Positions 47,698-59,391 of a stretch of 64,000 bases of DNA are shown in pieces; positions within the stretch are counted from its first letter, which is position 1, and every line of letters begins with the position of its first letter. This DNA comes from Rhizophagus irregularis (lineage: Eukaryota > Glomeromycota > Glomeromycetes > Glomerales > Glomeraceae). Under the pieces are notes generated by a model. The model did no database searches and was not told the origin of the DNA. It saw nothing but the letters and a program-made list of their open reading frames with translations. The stretch is from contig NC_089454.1 in NCBI RefSeq assembly GCF_026210795.1, positions 1,488,001-1,552,000 on the forward strand, read 5' to 3'. Position numbers and translations under genes: made by a program.

Positions 47698-49450
47698 ATG
47701 GAGCAAACAAATTCTAAAACTCAAAATGAAAATAATGAGGGAAAACAACAACAAAACCAAGGAAATAATAAAGGAAATTCACTAGATGCATTACTAAAAA
47801 AACGAAATCGACCTACTAAAAAAGAAAAAAAGGAATTGAAAAAACAACAAGGAAAAGTGGAACAACCTAAACCACAAGAAATTCAATATGAACCTGTATT
47901 AAAAGAAATGATAACTTTACCTAATGTTATAGAAGAAACCAATGGTATAACTATTATGACTTATAATGTAAGAGAATTTATTATCATTATTATTATTATT
48001 ACTAACATTTTTTTTTTAAAAAAAAGAAAGACAAAAGAACAAAATTAACATATATATTCTATTTTGTTGTTAAAATAAGTTACTTGCACAATCACTATGT
48101 AAGCGGGAATTATTTCCAAATTGTGGTGATGCATTAAAATGGAAAAATCGTCGACCGAGATTGATAAAAGAAATATTTTATTATTTACCTGATATAGGAT
48201 GTTTTCAAGAAATGGATGATAATAATTATAATGATACATTTAAGCCCGAATTTGAAAAATCAGGTTATGATACACTATTTTATAAAGGTGATAATACTAA
48301 ACAACATGGTACGTTAAATTATTATTATTTTTTTATGAGATCGGTATCTAAAAAAAATTCTCTAATATATATGTATATATACTCTTTTTTAAAAAAAAAA
48401 TTAGGTTGTTGTATAGCTTGGAAAAAATCTAAATTTACTAAATTAAAAGAATCAACATTTGATTTTGATAAAATTGGTGTACCTACAATGATAACAAATT
48501 GCATAGGAATTATTGTAGCGTTAGGTATATTAAATATAAAAGAAAATAAAGGTGTTGTGATTTGTACTACACATCTTTATTGGAGACCTGAAAGTATGTA
48601 TGAACGTACTAGGCAATGTTTAATATTATATCAAAATCTTTTAAGAGTTAAAGAAGAATTTAATTTTCCCGCTTTTTTGGCTGGTGGTAAGTTTTAAATT
48701 AATTCCTTTAAAGAGATAAAAAAAGAGATAAAAAAAAAAAGTTATTGCTAAATTTATAATATATATTATATATTTTTTTACTTAGATTTTAATTCAACTC
48801 CTCATGATCCAATTTATCAGTTAATGGTAAATAAATCAAAATTAAGTGAAGAGCAAGTTTCAATATTAGAAAATTCTATGAGAGCTTTTGGAGAAGAAAA
48901 AAGTAACGAAGGTGTTGATAATGTACCATCAACACCAGTTACTAATAAAGATAACGATGAAGTAACAATTGAACAATCGAAAATTTCACAATCTTTTATC
49001 GTAACTGAAGATCGAGCATCGCAGTCTCAATCATCGCAATCACAACAAACACAGATACAACAATTACAGCAAAATTTATCTTCACCGTCGTTAAAACCTC
49101 AATTAGAGCCATTATCGACTTTACTTTCTAATTTTGAAAAATTACCAAAATGTTTATCACTTTATGGACAATATTATCACTTAATAGATTCAGAGAATAT
49201 TGAACATTTTGAACCAAAAATAACCAATCATGGAAAATATTTTAAAGGAACTTTAGATTATATATTTTTCGTTCTTAATCAAAAAGGTGATGTTAATGAT
49301 GAAAATGGTGAAATTAATAATAATAATAATGTGAAAGTAACAAAATTATTAAAATTACCAAGAGAAGAAGAATTTGGATCAACGTCTTTACCAAATTATA
49401 AATTTAATTCTGATCATATTTGTTTAATGGTTGAAGTTAGAATTGAATAA
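47698..49450 (+). CDS. NGL2-like exonuclease/endonuclease/phosphatase-fold nuclease
   Basis: Predicted exons are 47698-47967, 48080-48308, 48405-48686 and 48786-49450 (about 481 residues). After a Lys/Gln/Asn-rich N-terminus, the core carries the EEP-fold motifs: IMTYN, then LAQSLCKRELFPNCGDALKW, the catalytic Glu in DIGCFQEMD, TTHLYWRPE, DFNSTPHD, GTLDYIF and the terminal SDHICLM. These resemble yeast Ngl2, Angel and CCR4-type nucleases that trim RNA 3' ends; the CKRELFP...GDALKW stretch favours the Ngl group. A Gln/Ser-rich insert (about residues 290-370) separates DFNSTPHD from the last motifs. Specificity for rRNA or mRNA tails cannot be told from sequence alone. The gene lies on the same strand as beta-tubulin and converges with the V-ATPase gene. 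Confidence 0.85.
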
Positions 49451-49839
49451 GTAAAGTAGTTCTTAGCATAAAGACCATTTAATTTTAATATATTACATAC
49501 ATTATCTCTTAATTAATAACAATATAAAAAAAAATTTTTTTTTTTAATAAAATAAATAAAATATGTTATTTCTTTATTATTTTTTACTCGTTTTTTTACT
49601 ATTAAAAATACAACAGAAAAAAATTTAGCGAGAAGATTAATAAAATAATAATATAATAAAAATAATAACAGAACCAAAAGTTCATTTATAATAAAAAAAC
49701 AATGAATTTTTATTATCATTTGATTACAAATGATAAAAAATAAACCTATACACCTATATTTAAAATTATTTAAAGAATCATCAAAAAGAAAGATCAAATA
49801 CAAATTTTATAATAATAAAATTATGTATTAAATATATAC

Positions 49840-50766
49840 CTATTGAGCAGCAGCAATAGAACCAGCATTAAATTCTCCGGCTTTCCCAGTCTGTAAAAAT
49901 AATTTAATAAAATTAGTCTCAAAGATACCTTACAAATATATTTAAAAATAATATTTATTACTTACCATTAATAAACCAACAATTAAACCAAATAAACCAA
50001 GTACACTACCAAAAATTTCCACAACAAGAATTTTTACAAATAGTTGAGGATCCTGAGCATCAGCAAGAGCAGCAGTACTACCAGTAATTCCTACAGCCAT
50101 ACCACAAAACAAATTGCAAAATCCAACAGTTATTCCACCCCAAAATATTGCAAAACCTGTAAAATAATTCGATTTTATATGTAAATCTGATGAAGATATA
50201 CTTTGTATTTTTGCTGAAAATACAATTGCCATGATAACACCATAAATTGCTACTACTTCACAAAAAATAATACTAAAGATTAAACAAAAAACTTTGTTAG
50301 ATATGTTGATGTTGTCATATAAAGAATGATTATGAACGAAAAGTTATCATTTTACCTAATAAGATTCTTTGTTTTAATTCTTGGAGCTTTAACAGCTCCT
50401 CCAAGTATACTTGCACCTGTAATGAAAATTCCCCTAATGATAGATAAAGATAATCATATTAGATAATCTCACATAACGAAACTTCCCAAGTTCACCATCG
50501 CAAAAAATAATCTTGTAATATATTGTGTATTATATGTGAAAATATATTGAATATTACCATGCAGCACCGACAACACTAAGGCCAATACAAAGTCCTATTC
50601 CAATTAACGCCCAAGCATAAGGACTAACTCTCTCAAGAATATCTTTGAAGATGGTTCTTGCCGGATAACGTCCAGTTGTTATAAAGATTATGAGAAAAAT
50701 GATAAATGCTAAAATAGAATATGTATAAAAATATGCTACAATTCTACCATATCCAGCGTATGCCAT
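49840..50766 (-). CDS. VMA16: V-type ATPase proteolipid subunit c'' (Vma16)
   Basis: Predicted exons on the minus strand are 50766-50558, 50433-50356, 50272-49966 and 49890-49840 (about 214 residues; the family is about 205-215). It shows five hydrophobic segments: one near the N-terminus ([15 protein letters not shown]), then two hairpins. The buried Glu of the c'' subunit is in [11 protein letters not shown], and the [20 protein letters not shown] loop is well conserved. This subunit sits in the membrane rotor ring with c and c' and helps carry protons into vacuoles. It is divergently arranged with the G-patch gene (260 bp apart), and its 3' end faces the NGL2-like gene. Confidence 0.95.
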
Positions 50767-51026
50767 TATTAAAAAAATATTATTTATATATATATATGTG
50801 TATATATTTTTTTCTTTTTTTTAAAAAAAAAGTAAATCTAAAATAAAAGTGAGCAAAATAAATACTGTAAATCTGAAGTTTTTTGGCGTTCCCTACAACA
50901 AAATCGATTATCGGATCTCAAATCAAATTTCCTTAATCAAGTTTCCTGCCAAAGTCACACGTATTACTACATAAATTAATTGGCAAAACAGCGAAATTTT
51001 TTTTTTTTTTTTGAATAATTAAAGAA
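50767..51026. promoter_or_regulatory. Shared divergent promoter region
   Basis: A spacer of 260 bp separates the starts of VMA16 (minus) and the G-patch gene (plus). It has poly-T/A tracts at both ends and a more mixed middle (TTTTGGCGTTCCC, ATCGATTATCGGATC). No binding site is recognised. Confidence 0.45.
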
Positions 51027-51996
51027 ATGAGTGGTTTTGCAGAAAATCAGTTAAAGAAGTATGGATGGACTAAAGGTCAAGGATTAGGAAAAAATGCTGA
51101 GGGAAGAAAAACACCCATAATTATTACTAAGAAGAATGATACACGAGGGGTAAGCTTCGAACCTTGCTCTCAACTCGCATCATATGTTTGTTTTAAAAAC
51201 AAGCTTTTTTTTTTTAAATTAACAAAAGATTTTTTTGTTCTAAATATACGTTAAAAAAAAATATGAAATAGCTTGGAGATAATTCAGTTGATTGGTCATT
51301 TGAATGGTGGAATAAAGTATATACAAAAACGTTAGACAATATAAAAGTATCGAAAACTTCAGAGGGGGTATGTTAACAAACATACTTAATTGTAATTATT
51401 ATTTTATTTTTATAAATAATTTATTATTATTCGCTTTTTTAATAATTTAGGAAGTAAAAGTTTCTAAAGTAATCAAAGAATCAATAGTTCCTAAAAATAA
51501 TATGGGAATTATTAGTACAAACGAATCACTTTATTCTCTTACTGATTCTTCTAATTCTACAGATCAAACTATTTCGACCACGTTTTCCTCTTCAGATATT
51601 GAATCAACACATAAGAATAGATTTGATGATGATAAAACTGAAAATTTATCATCTAATCCAAAGATGAAATCATTATTTTATTATGGTAATTTTGTTAAAA
51701 GTTCAACTGGATCATTGGACTTAAATGGGTAATTGTAGTTTACTTTATTCGTTTTTCAATCATCTCAAGAAACTAAAATAAAATTTACATTTGGAATTTT
51801 TTTTAGTTGGAATAAACCGATAAAAAAAATGGAAATAAATAATGAATCAAAAAGCACAGACTCTACTGAAAAAGAAAAGGTTTCATTGTGTACAAATCAT
51901 CTTGATATGTCACAAGATGAAGAAAAACAAGATGGGAAACGGAAACGGGAAAAATCAAAAAAAAGAAAAGAAAATGTGAAGAAAACATTATTTTAG
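51027..51996 (+). CDS. GPATCH4: G-patch protein, GPATCH4-like
   Basis: Predicted exons are 51027-51149, 51272-51367, 51451-51728 and 51807-51996 (about 228 residues). The G-patch occupies residues 1-45 (FAENQLKKYGWTKGQGLGKN, then TPIIITKKNDTRG). It is followed directly by SVDWSFEWWNKVY, an arrangement typical of GPATCH4, where a WW-containing motif follows the G-patch. The middle is Ser/Thr-rich and the end is a Lys/Arg-rich tail (KRKREKSKKRKEN), as expected of a nucleolar protein. G-patch proteins activate DEAH-box helicases; the GPATCH4 partner in animals is DHX15. Spliceosomal or ribosome-biogenesis function here is by analogy. AGPS follows on the same strand after 238 bp. Confidence 0.85.
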
Positions 51997-52234
51997 CCAA
52001 GAATGAAAAATATAAAAAGAGAAAAAAAAGAGAATGAAAGAAAGTAATAAAAAATGATTAAAAATAAACCCCATTGCGTATATAAAGTTAATATATTATG
52101 TTGATTCACGCTTTGACTATACATACTACATAAAATTAAATTGTGAAACCTGTCAGGATCTAGTGTTACCTTGATATAATTTTTTTTTTCGAAAATGATG
52201 TTTCTTTCTTTAAAAGAAAAGTTTACTTTATAAA

Positions 52235-54392
52235 ATGTCGGAAGAAAATCCTTATTCAAATGCTTCTCGTCGTTTAGAAAATATAACTGGTCATCTGAAT
52301 GGCACAGGATATAAAGAATGGAGAACTTTATCACCCAGTCAAACATTAGCGGTATGTACAAATAGAGAAAGAAAATGGAATGGATATGGATACAAAGATA
52401 CGTTTTTTAGATTTGACGATAAAGGAACAGCTTCATTATTAGGAAATAGGTTTGGTCATTTTAGTTCAAAAGAATATCATGAATTAAGACCATGGTTAGA
52501 ACAAACATTAAGAATAAATTTAAAAACGATATGTCTAGCACAGCCAACAATAGTAGAAATACATAGCCCGGAAGTAAATCATGATTTTTATGATGCAATT
52601 AAACCACAAGGAATAATAATTTCATTTGCAGAACAAGATAGATTATTACATGGACATGGGGTTAGTACAATAGAAATTTATAAATTAAGATACGGTAATT
52701 TTAACAGATTACCTGATGCTGTAATTTGGCCGGAAAGTCATGAACAAGTTGAAATTATCGTTAAAGCAGCACAAAAATTTAATGTTGGATGTATACCTTA
52801 TGGAGGGGGATCAAATTATGTTGATGCATTAGAATGTCCAGTCGAAGAAGAAAAAAGGATGATCGTTTCTTTAGATATGAGACACATGAATAGAATTTTA
52901 TCATTAAATAATGAAAATATGAGTGTAACTGTTGAAGCTGGCGCTATCGCAAAAGATTTGGAAATTGAATTAAGAAAGTTAGGTTATAGTCTTGGATGGA
53001 ATGCTGAATCAATTGAATTTAGTACAGTTGGTGGATTAGCCGCTTTAAGGTCAAGTGGATTAAGGAGAAGCATGTACGGAGATTTTGAAAATAGTATAAT
53101 TAACATGAAATTTGTTACACCAATTGGTACAATAAAACAAAGCGGACATTCCATATCATCACCACCAATTATTTCAGGTCCTGACATAACGAATTTATTG
53201 CTTGGATCAGAAGGAACTTTAGGTGTCATAACTGAGTTAACATTTAAATTACATTATTTAGCTCCGTATCGTCATTACATTTCAATGTATTTTCCCTCAT
53301 TTCATCAAGGACTTTTATTCTTAAGAGAAATCGCTCAAAAAAAAGTTGTTAACAATTTAAGTGGTGCTAGATTAGTTGATGAAACTGGATTACAATTAGT
53401 ACATGGTTTTAATACTGCTACACCCACTGTTACTACGATATTTAAAGAAGTGTTAAAAAAATATTATTGGAAGAAATTTAAAGGGTTAGAAACTGGTAAA
53501 ATGTGTTTAGCTGCTATTTTAATTGATGGTTACGATTTAAGTAAAATAGAAAATTATGAAAAGAGAATTTTAAATCTTGGTGAAAATTTTGGTGGTGTTA
53601 ATTCTGGTTATGATTTAGGTGAGAGAATGTTTTTCATGTCAAAGGTAAAGTGCACGTTGGGAGTATTGACTTGTTATTTGTAGTTTTAATATTGAGTAAT
53701 ATTTATGGTTTCGATTTTTAAATTAGGGTTTACCTTATCTTCGCGATTTTCTTTTGGATTATTATGCTATATCAGATTATCTTGATACTTCAGCATCTTG
53801 GTCAAATATTGAAGCACTTGTTGACAAGGTAAAAGAAACTATAGTGACAACTTGCAGAGCTCAAAATGTTCGTCCAAGGCCATACATTGCTGTTAGAGTA
53901 GATCATCTGTAAGTTTAAGTTTAAAATATTGACTTTTGGATTAAAAACTTTCAATTAAAGCAACTCTAACAATTATTAGGTATGAAACAGGTGTAAGTTT
54001 AACTTTTACTTACGGATTTAATTGTCGTAATCTCGCTGATCCACTTGGTACATTAAGAAGAGTAGATCAAGTCGCTTTAGTTGAGATATTAAGATCAAAT
54101 GGTTCTGTATCACATTTTACTACTGGTATAGGGAAACGTAAAAAAGAAAGTTTTGTTGAATCTTTATCTGAGGTAACTCAAATACTTTTTCATCAATTAA
54201 TTGTGTTTTACTTATTTTATTAACTTAAAAATATTTGTTAGCCTGCAATTGAAATAATGAAGAATGTAAAAAAGTAAGTGATTAAATCTGTTATATATCC
54301 TCTATATCTATCAATATATTTAAATTTTCTTTCTTTTTTTTTTTAGAACTTTAGATCCTACAAATATTTTTTGTAGTCAGAATTTAATATGA
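52235..54392 (+). CDS. AGPS: Alkyldihydroxyacetonephosphate synthase (AGPS)
   Basis: Predicted exons are 52235-53644, 53727-53908, 53980-54172, 54242-54273 and 54347-54392 (about 620 residues; the animal and amoeba enzymes are 600-660). The enzyme uses FAD to swap the acyl group of acyl-DHAP for a fatty alcohol, the committing step of ether-lipid synthesis in peroxisomes. An FAD-binding PCMH domain is visible (PDAVIWPESHEQVEIIVKAA, then IPYGGGSNYVDAL, then EFSTVGGLAALRSSG, then GSEGTLGVITELT). Near the N-terminus RLENITGHL (residues 13-21) fits the PTS2 peroxisomal signal R-L-X5-H-L, matching the position of PTS2 in animal AGPS. The C-terminus (LDPTNIFCSQNLI) has no PTS1. Most Dikarya lack this gene, so its presence supports an early-diverging fungus. 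Confidence 0.94.
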
Positions 54393-55570
54393 ATAACAAT
54401 GACAATGATAATAATAGTATATTATTAATAAATAATAATAATTTAATCACCATTAAAATATATTTATTTATTGTATAACACTGCCTATGGCCTATGCTCA
54501 ATAAAATTATTATATATGCCATTTGTCAACGAAATAATAAGTAAAATAGTTCAATGTCAAATTTTCTATAAGCATGATCTTTTTAAAATTATGTAATAGA
54601 GCATTTTATAATAGCAAATATCTTTATAATAATATAAAATTTAATTCTCATTTATACAATAATGGTATAATGCATATACCCACAGATCTATGATGAATTC
54701 AAAGTATATGATGTTTTTACGAAACGTCTAAATTGTAGTATGACCCACTAGTTGCTTCATTTAACTATATTTAGTATCATATGAGATGTGAATCAATGAT
54801 CAAGAAAAGTATTGATTTATTTTTTTGCAATTCCTCTTTTTTTATTTACAATTGATATCTTAGTTTAAGATTTAAATTGTGATCTGACTAATCTGTAAAT
54901 CTGATCTAAAGTTAAAAAAAATCGGATCAGATTAAATTCAGATCAGATTGGATCACTTAATCAAGTTTGGATCATACAAAAAAAAAGCCTGAATATGTGG
55001 TGAGACTAATGTTGTTTTTGTAACGAATTTCGATATAACGAATTTTGCAGTGCTGTCACCGATCTTAAATTATAAATTTTACTAATTAAATTCCGTACAT
55101 CATTTAACAAATTAAACTATATATAAAAAATTAACGGCTCTTTCAACGCAACGAAGATTTACAAATTAATTTTATTATAAAGGAGAATTTAATACCAATT
55201 TCATGAACAATTACACATATTTTACATATTTTATTATTTTAATAAATGACATGTAAATGTCTTGATTTTCCATATCATACCAGATTCTCCTATAATTTAT
55301 GATTATGCCTAATTTCTAATAACGACTTATTTCATATATCAAGGGATGACTTGTTTATCAAGATTTCAAACTTATAATTTAAAAGAGAGTGGTAAAATTT
55401 AATTGAGTGATAAAATTATTATGAAAGAATTAAAGATTATTAAAGTGGACAACTGATTCACTCAATAATCAGATCACATAATAATACTGCATTGTTCATC
55501 AGATATAAATGCAAATCGTTTTTTAGATTATCAGAATTTCTTTTAGAAAAGAGAGAAAAACAATAAACTA
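54393..55570. other. Intergenic spacer between AGPS and the methyltransferase-like gene
   Basis: AT-rich. At 54875-54965 GATCTGA, ATCGGATC and AGATCAGATTGGATCA words recur and resemble the word-mosaic of the MITE at 32911-33177, but no clean ends are found. AACGAATTTCGATATAACGA at 55022-55041 resembles an element terminus, again without a partner. No gene is seen. Confidence 0.45.
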
Positions 55571-57047
55571 ATGATGAATGACAAAAATGAGTTCCAAGAA
55601 GATAAACTAGATAATGCCAAATCTTCATTTCTTAAAATTATTAATTCGTTAGATACTTCAGAACAAATCAAACAATTCAATGAATTTGCTAAAAATATTT
55701 TAGGTACTGAAAAATTTTTTTTATTTTATAAGAATGAATTTTTTTATTTACTTATGGGGTGAATGATTGATTGAAATAAGCTCTCTAATGACATTTTCAG
55801 TCAATAAAATTCACTTGTAATAAAGTAAAAATACTTGATAATATATTTTTTTTATATATTACTAATCTTTATCTCGTAATTCGCATAGATAAAGAAATTA
55901 AAGACATTGATGATTTTTCAAACAGGTTTACCAAGTATAATATAAATAATGCCTTAATTCTTGAAAATATTAAAGATAAATTACGTAATAAATTATCAAT
56001 AACAGCTGAAGCACCAAATGAAAATATCGTCATACCAAAAACAATTGAAGTTAAGATTTCATTTTTTTTTCATCCTCAAAATTTGCTTTATTTCTGAATA
56101 TACTTAATTACAATAAGTAAACTTTATAATAATAGTATGAAGGATATACAAAAGAAACTACAATTAATGTGGATGCATTTTTATACAGTGATAAAGACGT
56201 AGAAGAATTGGGCCTTAATGGTCAATTAAAAAATTATTTTTGTAATGATTGTGGCTCAAAAAATATCGAATCTTTAAATTTTATTTCACATTCTACTTCA
56301 ACGTTGCAATTACGTTATATCTTTGAACATGTACTAAATGGAATAGAGATTAATGATAAAATTGTGTTAGATATTGGATCAAGATTAGGAAGCGTTCTCT
56401 ATGTGGTATGAAAAACGTGCATACAATTAATTATCATTCTTTTCAAAAGTTCTAAAGAAATTAACTTAAAATAGGGATATTTATTCAGTTCAACAAAAAA
56501 ACTTATTGGTATAGAGTTAAACCAATTTTTTGCCGATTTGCAAAAAGAGATAATTCAAGAATACAACATGAGTGATCGTGTAGAGGTACCGTAAATGGAA
56601 CCGTTTATTTTTCATTACAACGTATATACAATATATTCACTTTTTTTATTTGATAGATAATTCAGGATGATATAATGAATCATCCACAACTTCTTCAAAC
56701 AGCCGATATAATTATAATGAGTATTTATTCTGTTGTCCTATATCTTAATTATCTTTGAATAAAATTTAATTCGTTTGTTTTTTTTTTCAGATAATGTATT
56801 CCAGTTCTTTCACTCCCTACCAATCCAACAGGCCATCTGGTCATTTATACGCGTAAACACAAAGCCGTCCACTTTAATCATCACTTTTCCAGATCTTAAA
56901 GAACAACTTGGTGATGCAAATTGCACTAACATTGATTTTGATAAGTGGGTCAAGGAAATAAAAATAAAAATTCCTTATAAAAAATCTCAATTGACTGAAG
57001 ATGAGTGGAAAGATTTAAAATTGATCCACTTGTACAAAGTATTATAG
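55571..57047 (+). CDS. SAM-dependent methyltransferase-like protein
   Basis: Predicted exons are 55571-55703, 55889-56049, 56136-56405, 56475-56585, 56657-56720 and 56791-57047 (about 331 residues). A Cys pair (NYFCNDCGSKN) precedes the catalytic fold. The SAM-binding motif I is VLDIGSRLGSVLY. A strand-turn around LIGIELNQFFADLQKE gives the acidic residue that usually contacts the ribose. IIQDDIM corresponds to motif II/III and IIIMNNVFQFF to motif IV. The rest is a helical C-terminus. The substrate is not evident, and small-molecule, lipid or protein methylation are all possible. Two ATG codons stand together at the start and I used the first. HAUS1 converges with it (228 bp between stops). 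Confidence 0.75.
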
Positions 57048-57275
57048 ATTTTTTGAAAATAGAATATTGTAACCCAATTGATCTACTGATGGGCGTACAA
57101 AATATCATGACTACTGTAACTAAACCATTTATTTAAACTAAGGACTGATATAAGAGGAGAAAAATATCAACAATCTTTTCGCGAAAAAATTACTAAATTA
57201 AATAAATGAGAAAAGGAAGATTTATCATTTCGTGCAAAACCAACACCGAAATACAAAACCAATATCAGCATTTCT

Positions 57276-58804
57276 CTATTGAAAATTATCGGCCATCTTA
57301 TATATTAATTCGGTATGAAGCTCTTTCAACTCATCCTTTATATCGTCAATAGAAATTTAATGTAAAAATTAGTTTATAAAATAACATAAAAATAGTAATT
57401 ATACATTTTAACTTGCCAGTTTTTGTTTAGCCTCATCCGTTTTTAATTTAGCTAATATAATGTCCTAGATAGTTAAATTATGTAAGTAAATAAAATGATA
57501 AAAAAGAATAAAATTCTAACAAATAATTACCGGTGGCATGATTTGATATGTTTTTAATTTTGCTTTTTTCGTCCCGATTTCCTGTTCCAAATAATTTATA
57601 TAATCCTCTTTTTTTTTCAGTACTTTAAATCGTAAACCGCCTTCTTCTACGTTCAACTCATTATATTTTCTCTTTAATTTATATGAGATTAGGAAATATT
57701 TTAATTGTAAAATTAGTTTGCATATTTGTAATTACCTCTAATTTCATTATTCTATCTTGATACTCTTTTCCTTTCTGTAATAACAAATCCATATTCTTTT
57801 CCCATTTTCGAAGTTCTTCTTCTTCTTTCGAATCCCAGCTCTTACGTAAATTATATAAAAGTCTAAAGAAATACGCACACATTTATTAGCTTAATTTGAT
57901 TGAAAAAATTTTAAATAAACAGCAAGAAAGTAAAAATAATAACGAACTTGTCCAATTTTTCATTTTTTGATTTAGCTTTTTGTATTCGTGTTTCCATAGA
58001 TTCTATGATGCCAACAATGGCGTTATTATTACGTTCTGCGCGTAAAATATCCAGATTCAATTGCGCCAATGCTGAAAGATAACTAGAGAATTTTATTTTA
58101 TTGTCAAATTAAAATTACTGAATTAAAACTCAAATATATACTAATACGTAAATTTTTATATAATTACCTGCTCTGTTCAGTATTGGCCAAACCTAAAATT
58201 ATGGCCAAAGAAGTCAATGTTTTTAGTGAATGTACACCATTCTTGGATAAATCATCTTTCGATAATCTCATTGTTTCTAAAATATCTTTTATACGTTTAG
58301 CTTTTTTTTTTTTAGAAAAAAGACGTGTTAAATATTTCGAATTATATAAAAAAAATCATGTAAAATGCCGTAATTATATATTAACCTTCACTACGATATT
58401 CCATTGCTTGAATTTTTTGTCTTTTAATTATAATTTCAGTCATGGTATCTTGCTGTTTGTTAAAAAGTGCCATTTCATATAAAGCTGAAGCAACAGCAGA
58501 ATTTTTCTCAAAAAGTGGTACACGTTTATCTTTAAAATGGCTTTTTAACCATGAATCAATCTATAAAAAAAAAGAGGTCAATAAGTTATTCAGTAAAAAT
58601 AGGTTTGAAAAAAAAAACGCGTACAAATTCCCATTTTTCTGCCTCTGAAACATTATTTTCGTTTTTGTCAGAGCTATCATTTAATAAATGCGCGTAAGTT
58701 TCTTCCGGATTTACGCTTGTAAAATAAGAATCTTCAGGCATATAACTTGGAGTTGATGGATTTAGAAATACGCTCGAAAGAGCGTCTTCAATATCTCCAG
58801 GCAT
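57276..58804 (-). CDS. HAUS1: HAUS augmin-like complex subunit 1
   Basis: Predicted minus-strand exons are 58804-58625, 58560-58386, 58300-58168, 58082-57948, 57862-57736, 57671-57531, 57464-57413 and, less surely, 57346-57276 (about 337 residues; human HAUS1 has 278). Matches to the family include IDSWLKSHFKDK...PLFEKN near the N-terminus, then ALYEMALFNKQQD, then SSYLSALAQLNLDIL, long coiled-coil segments (KWEKNMDLLLQKGKEYQDRI), and LAKLKTDEAKQKL near the end. Augmin recruits gamma-tubulin to the sides of spindle microtubules. The start at 58804 is preferred over an upstream ATG at 58837 because it begins the conserved acidic leader. The donor after exon 4 is GTTCGT. The last intron has no AG acceptor in frame, and reading through gives TAA at 57408-57410. 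Confidence 0.78.
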
Positions 58805-58843
58805 TTTTCTTTTTAGAAATGAAATATAGCATTGCACATGAAT

Positions 58844-59251
58844 TATCGCCGTTTGCGATCTTCAAAAATAGCACCGCAAAAAAATTCAAATTCGTGTAAC
58901 ATAAACACCAATTTTAATCACGTGACAACAAACAATTGCAAAACTTTCTACCTATTTAAAAATTCAAATCTAGATACTTATAAACTAAAGGAAACTAGAG
59001 TACTCACATTTTCTTGTAAAGGAATTCGCAGCGTTAACTATGAGAGTTCGCAAGAGATCGTGAAAATTCGTTTAGTAAGAGAACTTCTTTTTGTAAATTC
59101 GAAGGAAGAAAATTGCTTTACACTTACAAAACTTAGACTTTAGTAAATAGAGGACTTAAATTTAAGAAAGTTCGCAAAAATTCAAAAGATTTGAGAATTT
59201 TTATTACGACACCACATGATTGAAGATCGCACCATTTTGAAAACGGCGATA
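58844..59251. mobile_element. Small TA-flanked MITE upstream of HAUS1
   Basis: The left end, TA then TCGCCGTTTGCGATCTTC, and the minus-strand right end, TA then TCGCCGTTTTC, match the termini of the element at 27494-32404. GCGATCTTCAA occurs again 13 bp inside the right end. The element (408 bp) starts 40 bp from the HAUS1 start, so it may supply part of its promoter. Boundaries are moderately supported. Confidence 0.6.
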
Positions 59252-59391
59252 AAAAAAACATAGTGACAACCAATTGAATCATTTCCGCTCACGTGAAATC
59301 TCGAGAATTGGATTAATTGTAATTAAAAATTATTTAGTACATGATTTAAATATAATAAAATATAAAATGATCTAAGTGCTATTAGTTCTTT

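Noticed and set aside
54870-55045. hAT-like MITE similar to 32911-33177
   Set aside because: Word content is similar, but no matching termini or 8-bp duplication could be found.
58805-58837. Upstream ATG for HAUS1
   Set aside because: The extra 11 codons (MQCYISFLKRK) are not acidic like the family leader and lie next to the MITE end. The ATG at 58804 fits better.
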